Below, one piece after another: positions 1 to 7,600 of a DNA stretch of 42,246 nt (position 1 is the first letter of the stretch; each line of letters opens with the position of its first letter). Both the position numbers and the translations under genes were made by a program. Origin of the DNA: CAYNNP01 sp964398215 (GTDB taxonomy: Bacteria; Planctomycetota; Planctomycetia; Pirellulales; Pirellulaceae); the NCBI GenBank assembly GCA_964398215.1, contig CAYNNP010000029.1:1-42246 (forward strand), given 5' to 3'. The notes under the pieces were generated by a model, which ran no database searches, was not told the DNA's origin, and saw nothing but the letters and a program-made list of their open reading frames with translations.

Positions 1-2
1 GG

Positions 3-128
3 CTGGGACAGCCGAGCTACTATGTTGCCTACCTTGAAAAAGTGATTCACCCTGAGATTTGCCCTGAGATCTGTCGCAGTACTCCAGCGTTCGTCGACAT
101 GGCTCGTCCACGCAAGCCAAATCCATGA
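3..128 (+). CDS. C-terminal tail of a gene cut by the left edge (unknown)
   Basis: An open frame enters from the left edge and ends at a TGA at 126-128, giving about 41 residues that end in ARPRKPNP. The composition (aromatic start, a Cys/Pro/Glu stretch with IHPEICPEIC, basic end) looks like a real protein tail rather than noise. It converges with the minus-strand DUF1853 gene 50 bases downstream, which is a normal place for a gene end. The family is not recognised from this fragment. Confidence 0.45.
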   Translation: MGQPSYYVAYLEKVIHPEICPEICRSTPAFVDMARPRKPNP

Positions 129-178
129 CCCAGCAGAAAATAGTCCAACGACCAACACAAGTGACTGGACAAAACAGT

Positions 179-1054
179 TTAGTTGTTTTCGTTAGGCCAA
201 GAATCGGGAACAACGAAAATCCACTTGGGTTCGTCTAATTCAGAATGTTCGCTCACTAAGACGGGATGACCAAGCTCATCAAAATGAGACTTTAACTGGT
301 CAACCAGCTCCGTTGACGAAAGTGATCGCGGTTTACCGGCTGTCGGTCTTTGCGCGGTAAGCCAATTCGGTTTTTGCTGTATTTGGAAAATACTTTTGGG
401 GTCCGCCTGATTTAGATAGTCCAGCTCGGCGGCACGAATCCATCGGCCCGTCAAATGACCGGGGCTTAGATACTTGGGCAACGTTGTGGGTTTTGGCTGG
501 TCGGGATGATAAAAAACGCGACCTTTTACGAACGCTTCGCGCACTTCCACTTCGGGAAAGTGGTTCTTGCTTAGTGGCAACTGCTTGGCAAACATCTTCG
601 CCGTCTTCTTTTCGAAGTTGTCGGCAGCGTTCGGGCCAATGAATTGGCTGCTGAACGATTGGGCCAGTGGGTCATACAAATAGAACTTGATTGCGGTTTC
701 CCAGTGGGTCAATCGATGGGATTCATCACGAAAGATAAAATCGATTTCGCCGATCGTTCGCTTTGCATCAAGAATTTGCTTGGAATGATGCACAATCTGA
801 ACTTTGCGAATGTGCGTTAGCCAATACAAAATCAACCGCTCGAAGTAACGCCCGACGCGATGATCAGATTGCTCGCGTAAAAACTCTGCAAAGTGATCGT
901 GATCGATCTCGCCAACATCGACTGGATCGACAAGCGGACTTGCGTTGAGCAACGGCTGGCTGTTTACCGCCCAGAGAAGATCGTCAAGCGGTTGCATGGG
1001 GCAAGCTGCCCGAAGTTTGGTGACAGCAGAATGTTCGTGCGGCCACAGCGGCAT
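179..1054 (-). CDS. DUF1853 family protein, PD-(D/E)XK-like
   Basis: This 291-residue protein matches what I know of the DUF1853 family: an N-terminal segment with DDLLWAVNSQPLL, then RVGRYFERLILYWL, then a GEIDFIF strand followed by HWETAIKFYL. The spacing of Asp in GEIDF and Glu/Lys in ETAIKF resembles the D...ExK core of PD-(D/E)XK nuclease-like folds. The last part (residues about 190-291) is the usual family tail. No signal peptide or membrane segment is visible, so it is probably cytoplasmic. The biochemical role of the family is not established; a nuclease-like activity is only an inference from the fold motif. It stands alone, pointing away from csrA's terminus, with about 200 bases between them. 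Confidence 0.75.
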   Translation of the reverse strand: MPLWPHEHSAVTKLRAACPMQPLDDLLWAVNSQPLLNASPLVDPVDVGEIDHDHFAEFLREQSDHRVGRYFERLILYWLTHIRKVQIVHHSKQILDAKRTIGEIDFIFRDESHRLTHWETAIKFYLYDPLAQSFSSQFIGPNAADNFEKKTAKMFAKQLPLSKNHFPEVEVREAFVKGRVFYHPDQPKPTTLPKYLSPGHLTGRWIRAAELDYLNQADPKSIFQIQQKPNWLTAQRPTAGKPRSLSSTELVDQLKSHFDELGHPVLVSEHSELDEPKWIFVVPDSWPNENN

Positions 1055-1251
1055 TTAGGACCTTACTCACAACAGTAAACTGCGAACGGCAAAAGCGAAC
1101 TGCACGCGGCACCAACATTCAATTTTCAGATTTGAATATTAGTGAAGATCGTGTTCCTTTATCAGATAACACGTCGCGATGGCGAGCTGACTTTCGCGCA
1201 AGGTCCATTTCATGCGTCGCTCTGGTTAGGAAGCGACGCATGATTCAACGA

Positions 1252-1482
1252 TTATCGAGAAGCTTGACTTGCGACTGAAACGCTTGTTTCAACGGAAGCT
1301 GCGTTTGGTGCGCTGGCACTTTCAGCAACTTTCACTCGCTCTAGTTCGCCCCGCAAGATGCGCACATCACGGGGTGCTTCGATTCCAATAGCGACACGGT
1401 TTCCAGAGATTCGGTTGATCGTCAAAACGATATCATCACCGATCAACAGCTGTTCGCCTTCTTTTCTGCTTAGTACTAACAT
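1252..1482 (-). CDS. csrA: Carbon storage regulator CsrA (RsmA), translational regulator
   Basis: The first 50 residues follow CsrA closely: MLVLSRKEGEQLLIGDDIVL, then INRISGNRVAIGIEAP and VRILRGEL. These form the strands and helix of the small dimer that binds GGA motifs in mRNA leaders and usually blocks ribosome binding. The protein is 76 residues, somewhat longer than the usual 60-70, with an Ala/Ser/Val-rich tail after residue 53 that is probably disordered. The ATG is preceded by a strong Shine-Dalgarno that itself holds GGA repeats (see separate entry). No flagellar gene or fliW is nearby, so the usual partner context is missing here. Identification is firm; targets cannot be read from the window. 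Confidence 0.96.
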   Translation of the reverse strand: MLVLSRKEGEQLLIGDDIVLTINRISGNRVAIGIEAPRDVRILRGELERVKVAESASAPNAASVETSVSVASQASR

Positions 1483-1487
1483 CGGGT

Positions 1488-1500
1488 TTCCTTCCTGTGA
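1488..1500 (-). promoter_or_regulatory. csrA Shine-Dalgarno with two overlapping AGGA motifs, possible CsrA self-binding site
   Basis: Read on the minus strand the csrA leader is TCACAGGAAGGAA followed by ACCCG and the ATG. It supplies a strong ribosome binding site and two AGGA/GGA elements. The ACAGGA part resembles the known CsrA-binding consensus (ACARGGAUG). Binding here would cover the Shine-Dalgarno, so negative autoregulation is a reasonable inference. No strong hairpin presenting the GGA was identified by eye. Confidence 0.5.
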
Positions 1501-1852
1501 AAAGTTCTTGTTATGATTCGACTATGTACAAATCCCGTGCCAATCGGCTCTTAAGCCCAAAAACTTGAGCAAAGTGTCAATATCACGGGTTTTTTGGCTT
1601 GGAGAAATTGAAACGGCCTGCCAAAACTGCAGAAAGTTTCCCGAGATGAGTCGGTTGTCTCGTTTTGAGAATCACCATTCTTCTCCCCGCCACAAGTAGT
1701 ATCGAGAAGTCCGTGACACGTTAGGTCTTTCTTGTGAAACGCGCCCAAAGGAAGTTTGCTTGCACCCAACGGGGCGGTCAAAATGTCCACATATCCTGGG
1801 ATGACGTCACCAGGAATCGTCCGTTTTCGCTCTGGAACCTTTGCAAAAAATC
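1501..1852. other. Intergenic stretch, upstream region of csrA and of the TPR gene
   Basis: About 350 bases separate two divergent genes, so promoters for both should lie here. I see no convincing -35/-10 pair, no strong hairpin and no gene. One minus-strand open frame of 79 codons (1551-1790) is Thr/Ser/Cys-rich with no family likeness and no clear ribosome binding site, and was left out. Confidence 0.5.
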
Positions 1853-2590
1853 ATGAATTCTGCAGGCAACGATCCAACTGACAAGAAGCCAAGTCCCGTG
1901 CGGCTGGAGCGTCGCCAAGAGCTGGAGCAACATTTAAAAGATAAACCAGCGGATCGTGATGGTTACCTGGAATTGGCCACGATCTATCGACGTGACGAAC
2001 GGCCGCTGGATGCAATGCGCGTCTTGAAGCAAGCCACGAAGATCTTTTCGGATGACGAGAAATTGATATGGGAATTGGAAGAAGCGACGCTTGAGCGATC
2101 CGTCCAACAATTCCGCGGTGTGAAAGAAGTCGCCGATCGGCTGCAGACACCTGATGCACTGCGCGAATTGGAACGCAGCAAGAGTGATTGGGCCGGCCGC
2201 CGAATGGAAGTATGCCGAGCGCGACTGAGACGCAATCCAAAGCAAGTTCATCTCCATTTCACATTGGCCGAAGCTTTGATGGATGCTGGAATGTACGAGG
2301 GCGCCCTAGAAGAACTGGACGAATCGGTGCGCCACGATCAACTTTCCGGGCGCGCTCATTTCACGCGCGGCAAATGCCTTCTGGCGCTGAACAAAGAAAT
2401 TGAAGCAATGAAGTCTCTAAGAGCCTGTGCACTGCGCCGAGCTGTCGTGGCTCCGCTTCAAACCCGAATTTCTGCGTTGCTATTGTTGGTGCAAATCGCC
2501 GAACGCCTTAAGCTTGACTTGACCCTGCAGCAATATCGCAAACAATTGAATGCTCTCCAGCAAGAAGCCAATACACTTCAAAAGTCGTGA
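1853..2590 (+). CDS. Tetratricopeptide-repeat protein, cytoplasmic
   Basis: The protein is about 245 residues and almost entirely helical, with TPR-like units. The first is DGYLELATIYRRDERPLDAMRVLKQA, read here in parts as LELATIYRRDERPLDAM. Others follow around VHLHFTLAEALMDAGMYEGALEEL and AHFTRGKCLLALNKEIEAM. There is no signal peptide, so it probably acts inside the cell as a scaffold or chaperone-like adaptor. The frame can also start at a TTG at 1841; I chose the ATG at 1853 as the more common codon, though a GGA at 1834-1836 would suit the TTG. It is the first gene of a plus-strand run with the WXG100-like and coiled-coil proteins (30 and 2 bases apart), which suggests a shared job with those small proteins. 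That link is inference only. Confidence 0.8.
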   Translation: MNSAGNDPTDKKPSPVRLERRQELEQHLKDKPADRDGYLELATIYRRDERPLDAMRVLKQATKIFSDDEKLIWELEEATLERSVQQFRGVKEVADRLQTPDALRELERSKSDWAGRRMEVCRARLRRNPKQVHLHFTLAEALMDAGMYEGALEELDESVRHDQLSGRAHFTRGKCLLALNKEIEAMKSLRACALRRAVVAPLQTRISALLLLVQIAERLKLDLTLQQYRKQLNALQQEANTLQKS

Positions 2591-2620
2591 TCGCACGACG
2601 CACGAACTTCAGAGATTGTT

Positions 2621-2890
2621 ATGAACCAAGCCATTGTCGATCCAGAGCAGCTGCGTCAATTCGCGAGTCACCTGCACCGGTTCACCGAAGATTTAAAACA
2701 GCAATCCACTGGCCTTGCGTCGCAAATGAACCAGTTGGAACAGACTTGGCGTGATGAGCAACAACGAAAATTCGCTGGGGAGTTCACCGAACAACTCCGG
2801 CAACTTTCAAGATTGATTAAAACGACGGAACAGCATATCCCGTATCTGCTGCGCAAGGCGGAACAGATCGATGCGTACCTGGGGCACTGA
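2621..2890 (+). CDS. WXG100/ESAT-6-like small helical-hairpin protein
   Basis: This 89-residue protein has the size and layout of WXG100 proteins: a helix (residues about 6-40), a turn holding the Trp motif, and a second helix (about 50-85). The turn reads TWRDEQQRKF, which fits W-x-[GD]-x-x-x-x-x-F with Asp where classical members have Gly. WXG100 proteins are secreted as dimers by type VII (ESX) machines, but no FtsK/SpoIIIE-type ATPase is in the window. In planctomycetes such proteins are known from genome surveys but their secretion is unproven. It lies between the TPR gene and the coiled-coil gene, 2 bases before the latter, so co-expression is likely. It has no signal peptide, in keeping with the family. 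Confidence 0.65.
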   Translation: MNQAIVDPEQLRQFASHLHRFTEDLKQQSTGLASQMNQLEQTWRDEQQRKFAGEFTEQLRQLSRLIKTTEQHIPYLLRKAEQIDAYLGH

Positions 2891-2892
2891 TC

Positions 2893-3384
2893 GTGTCGAC
2901 TAGCAATGTACGTAATATCGATTCATTGATCAGGTTTCATGCTGGCTTGAAAAAGCTAAGTGACAACTGGGGTCAACTGGCAGAAGAAATCCAGGCTTCG
3001 ATACATCGCTGCGACGAGTTCTTTTCCCAATCGCAGCCTGCGTACTGGCGGCGTCAGATGCAGCTGGCCGAACGCGAACTCACTGAAGCGAAAGACAGTC
3101 TGGCCCAAAAACGAGCCGTGGCGCGAGCTGGCGATCGACCAGCGGCAAGCGAAGCTGTCAAACGCGTCAGACTTGCCGAGCGTCGACAAAGAGTTTGCGA
3201 GGACAAACAACGAGCAGCCAAAGCAATCGCGATCGAAATCAAGCAACAGTGCGATCGAATGCTGGGGCCGCTATCTGACTTGGTTGAACATTGCGAAGTC
3301 GTTTTGCCGCATGCCGCTGTCAAACTGCAGTCGCTGATTGACCAACTGAAATTGTATGCCGAGAAAGCCGACAAAGTTGACTGA
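2893..3384 (+). CDS. Coiled-coil protein, partner of the WXG100-like protein (unknown function)
   Basis: It starts with GTG two bases after the stop of the WXG100-like gene, so the two are probably translationally coupled. The 163 residues are nearly all helix-forming. A long charged central coiled coil (about residues 55-125, rich in Arg, Ala, Glu, Gln) carries AERELTEAKDSLAQKRAVAR. A more hydrophobic helix at the end (MLGPLSDLVEHCEVVLPHAA) could form a bundle with another helical protein. There is no signal peptide, membrane segment or catalytic motif. By position and composition it could be a co-secreted partner, chaperone or structural pair of the WXG100-like protein. I do not recognise a named family. 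Confidence 0.7.
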   Translation: MSTSNVRNIDSLIRFHAGLKKLSDNWGQLAEEIQASIHRCDEFFSQSQPAYWRRQMQLAERELTEAKDSLAQKRAVARAGDRPAASEAVKRVRLAERRQRVCEDKQRAAKAIAIEIKQQCDRMLGPLSDLVEHCEVVLPHAAVKLQSLIDQLKLYAEKADKVD

Positions 3385-3397
3385 GTGTTTTTTGACT

Positions 3398-4234
3398 ATG
3401 AGACCAAAATCGGGACGATCAATTATTGAAGTCATCATTGCAGCGATTGCGTTGCTGATGTTGTTGGTCCTTCTGCTGCCATTCATTCAGCGTTCCCGGG
3501 AAAGTTCCAGACGCAATCAATGTGCCAACAATTTGGTAAAGATCCACTTTGCGATCGCGGCCTATCATTCCGACCATGGTCATTTTCCGATCGGTACGGT
3601 CAACGAAACAGGCCCGATTCAATCGCAAGCTGAAGGGTTTCACCACAACTGGTTGACTGCGATTTTGCCAATGTTGGGTGAATCCGAAATCGATCTTTTG
3701 GTCGATCGTCGCACCAGTGTTTACGCCGCCGAAAATTCACAAGCGCGCGAATCAAAGATTGCTAGGCTAATTTGTCCATCGCAGGTGAACGTCTCGCTAA
3801 CGTCAACTTCCTATGCTGGAATCACTTCGTCAATTGAAACGCCCATCGATTCGGATAACGATGGTGTCTTTCGATTGAACTTGCCGACAACTGATCAGGA
3901 AATTGTGGACGGTCTTTCCCACACGGCATTCTTGGCAGAGAAGCTGGCGTTGCCGGGTGATCTTGGTTGGATGAGTGGTACGCGGTCGAGCTTGCGTAAC
4001 GGCGGCCATTCAATCAACGCACCGGAATCGATGAACGTTGATTCGAATCAAAATAATTTGGACCCTAAATTTGTGGGCGGATTTGCCAGTCGACATCCAG
4101 TCGGGGCCCACGTTTTGTTTGGCGACGGCAAATATCAGTTTTGCACCACGGGTATCAATCGCCGCGTGCTGAGCCAAATGTGCGGGAAAGCGGATAAGCT
4201 GAATTCGAACCCCGATGCGAAGACTGCGGACTGA
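3398..4234 (+). CDS. DUF1559 protein with type IV pilin-like N-terminus
   Basis: The N-terminus is a short basic stretch followed by GRSIIEVIIAAIALLMLLV, the prepilin-like arrangement with Glu in the +5-type position. Next comes the conserved SRRNQCANNLVKIHFAIAAY and DHGHFPIG region that marks DUF1559 (the SBP_bac_10/prepilin-like planctomycete family). Near the C-terminus are FASRHPVGAHVLFGDG and the Cys-containing end expected for the family. The open frame could start at 3356, inside the previous gene, but the ATG at 3398 puts the hydrophobic segment at the right distance and removes the overlap. These proteins are exported pseudopilins of unknown function, present in dozens of paralogues per planctomycete genome. 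It is the last gene of the 1.85-4.2 kb run. Confidence 0.9.
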   Translation: MRPKSGRSIIEVIIAAIALLMLLVLLLPFIQRSRESSRRNQCANNLVKIHFAIAAYHSDHGHFPIGTVNETGPIQSQAEGFHHNWLTAILPMLGESEIDLLVDRRTSVYAAENSQARESKIARLICPSQVNVSLTSTSYAGITSSIETPIDSDNDGVFRLNLPTTDQEIVDGLSHTAFLAEKLALPGDLGWMSGTRSSLRNGGHSINAPESMNVDSNQNNLDPKFVGGFASRHPVGAHVLFGDGKYQFCTTGINRRVLSQMCGKADKLNSNPDAKTAD

Positions 4235-4601
4235 TTTTCCAGGCGCGTTATCGCGCACAGAAACGCTTCTAAAAACAGCACAGCCGCCGTGGCCTTGTTC
4301 AGCGCAGTCCAAATGAAGGGGTAGGCGATTGGCCCAAAGTAAGTGCTAATATGTCTATCAACAAGTTGCACGCCAAAGTTTCACGATTGATGGAAAAGTT
4401 AAGGCGGATTCTGTGCGTGAAACTTCTAAATAGATCGGTTCCTGATCGCCAAAGTTTCGATAACTGTAGCAGTCGCGAAGGTTTGCGCTACCGGTACATT
4501 TTGGTGTTTGCTTTGTCTCAGGTCCGGACAGAACTGACACCTCTGGCAGGCCTTCGCTCGAGTGACTCGAACGTAATTTTTGGATGGCAACTGGAAGCCG
4601 A
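4235..4601. other. Intergenic stretch with two small dyads upstream of the giant gene
   Basis: No convincing gene is seen. A short perfect hairpin GCGCG-TTAT-CGCGC lies at 4243-4256 just after the DUF1559 gene, without a following T-run. A 13-base dyad TCGAGTGACTCGA lies at 4558-4570, just upstream of the giant gene start, and could be an operator. An 84-codon frame at 4351-4605 overlaps the start of the next gene and shows no family features, so I left it out. Confidence 0.4.
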
Positions 4602-7600
4602 ATGAGATGGCGATGCTGGGAGTGCGCAACCGCTGCGCGCCTGCAGAACTGCTTATTCTTGCTCGTTGTGCTTTTGGTGGCCAGTTGGCATCAGCACGTT
4701 CAAGGCCAAGATCTGGATTCAACGAAGACCCGATTTGAGTCGATTCGGACTCCCGTTGTTTGGGACAACGTTAGCGCAAAAGGATGCTACTTGAAAGGCT
4801 GCGCGCCCACTTTTTCGATCTCTCACGGAGTTGAAATCGTGACGCTGGATCCAGGCACCAGTATCCAGTTCAGCGTTGATCCCCACGAATTGATCCGCGT
4901 TGTTCCTGTTAGCTACTCGCAGATTGGCCGGGAATCGATAGAGATCTGGAGCTCCAACGGATCCGGGCTTTACCGACTACAAAACCTTGCGATCGCGCAG
5001 GACGGTCAAAGCGCGGTAGCGGCTCCCGATCAATCGGTTGTTTCCATCGCCAAGGTGGCGCGGCCGGTGATCGCAAAAACGCCTATCACAATTGCGATTT
5101 ACACATCGCGACGCAGTACACCAAAGCTGCTGGACTACTATCAATGCGAAATCCCCAACGGCCCTCGCGCGTTGATCTCCGATGGCACTAACGAAAGGCG
5201 TTACACGTTTTTTCCATCGGCATCGTTTCGGCAGATTCCATTGTCGGGTGGTCGACGACTACGGATTGAAGCGCGTTTGAAATATGGTCCTACAACACAA
5301 CTGCGTGAAACGTTTTGGGTCAGCGTGTACGTCGATGGATTACTCAAACGAGTTGTTTCGTTCGACACGCAACCTGAATCGACAAAGCGGCAGTTCGTAG
5401 ATGGGTGCGAAAAACTGCTTGGACGGCGAGAATTTGCGTACATTGATTTGGAGTGTGGCCAAAAGCGAATTGAGATTCGTAGTTCGCACAACGCTTTCAT
5501 ACGCGTCGATTCTGTCGGATTGGACTTATGCCGTCAGCGTTTGAACCAAAGTTTTGAATTGCCGGCGGCGTCACAGAGTGTTCAACCGAGTTCGATCTGG
5601 AGTTCTTCGCGATTCGATCCTAGTGAATCCAATTTGGGTAGCACGTTCTTAGCACCCGACGATGGCGAACAGATTGTTCCTGATGCCGATTACGCATTGC
5701 AATGGAATCCGTACCTCAATCAGCAAGCCGTTCAAGGACTGGCGCGAGACAACCGCGCCAAGCACGGCGGTTTGCGTGCGTACATGTGGATGCGGGCTAT
5801 GGCATCGTTGCATCTAGGTTCGCTGGAGTATGGCGACGAGATCGAGGTGTCAGAATTGGCTTTCAGGATCAAGCAGCGGTACACCAGATACCGTACGGTG
5901 TTGCCAAAAAGTTTCGGCACCGAAGGCTTGCATCGTAAAGTGGCTTTCGATCGCCCTAGCATCAGGGCGACCAAACGAAGCGACAAACCTCGGGAAACAA
6001 TCATCGGGGCTCAGCACATCCAACAGTCTGTTGGTGCTGTTGCGCAAACTACTTTGGTGCGTCTAACCAAAGGATCGGCGGGCTTGGCCTACGAGTTTCC
6101 AGACTCACTGCAAGACACTGTGCTGCGATTGGTAGTGGACAAGACTCGCATGAAGAACCCGGCACGTGTTTGGGTTCAGTATGACGATCGTCCTCCGATT
6201 CAATTGGCAGTCTCGCCGCATTCTGATGTGCCAACGACTTGCTATTCGCCAACCAGTCTACAAGCATCATTGACAGCACTTGCCACAACGCATGCTGTAT
6301 TCGATAGCGGAACTGTTGGCGGGCCGTACGCGATGACGCGCGAACCGGTTGCATTGATTTCGGCCGGGACAACTCAGCTTTACAAACCCGCGAACGTCAA
6401 GGAAGTCCGCGTTACGCTGGTCGCAGGGCAGATGGATTCCATTGACATTGGGATGCAATTTCTGGATGGCAGTCCATCACGATTGAGCGAGGAAGCTTAT
6501 CGGCATTTGCGAACAGTCACGAGTTACGAGGATCCTGATTCGGAGTTACACGCGTTCGCGCGGCGTGAACTAGATAACAATAGTGTTGATTTGGAATCAC
6601 TGCTCAAGCAACACCATGCCGTGTTCGCCAGTTCTATCGTGCCAAACGAGCAAGTCCTTCAGCCCACAATGATCTATCCTGATTCGCAATTGACAGCTCT
6701 TGATACTCAGGCCAATCAGTACCTGCAAAACGGACGTGTGCCAGAAGCAATCGAGTTGTTGACCGAGATCATTCGTCACAGCAACGGAATTAACCGCAGG
6801 TTTGCGATTTTGAAGCGATGTGATGCATTGGTGGACGCCGGCGATCACTTCTTGGCTGATCTTGAACTGCGAGGTTGGGTGCTGCACTCGAATGATGAAG
6901 AGTTGAAGGCGATGGCACTTGAGCGTTTGCTCAGGCTTGGTGGGGACAATCCTGTTAAACGTGAGCAACTTTTGGCCGTCAATGCGCTCGAAGTGAATGG
7001 TTCTGGACGTGACCTTTCACTTGCCACGCAATTGATGAATAACCGTCGATATTACAGTGCTTTGACCGCGTTAACATCTTTGGAACCGACAGCAGAAAAC
7101 CAAGATATTCTGCTTCGGTGTAGTTACCAACTTGGCTGGTGGCGATTGTTTGATGAAACGGTTGCCTTTCTTGCGAGCCAAGAACAGCGTGAGCTTTGGA
7201 GTGGTTTAAAGAGTCTGAAGTTCGGTCGAATTGGCGAGGCAAGTCAACGGTTCACCGACGCAGGTGACTTGGGAGCGGAGTGGCTGCGACATTTAAAAGC
7301 TGCCACAACGATCGCGATGAAGTTCAAAAGTTCGTCAGCGGAAACTCGGCTATCAGCACTTGATGACTGGGAAAATTGGCAGCGCAGCCATCCCGGCCCA
7401 AAAACCTGGAGATTGGCTGAATCTTTGGTCAGCAAATCCGAGGGTACCGCGATCGTGATCAGTCCAAGTCGCGATCTGCGAGCGCGCTACTTTGCTGTTG
7501 ACCCTGGCGCGCCAGCAGAAGTCTTGGTGCATGGCCCAACGAGGCTGAAGTTTGAGTTTCGACCCGTCCACGATGTACAGCAAGAACTTCCAATCAATGA

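Noticed and set aside
1551..1790. 79-codon minus-strand frame upstream of csrA
   Set aside because: No clear ribosome binding site and no family likeness.
4351..4605. 84-codon frame before the giant gene
   Set aside because: It overlaps the start region of the giant gene, shows no domain features and has no good ribosome binding site.
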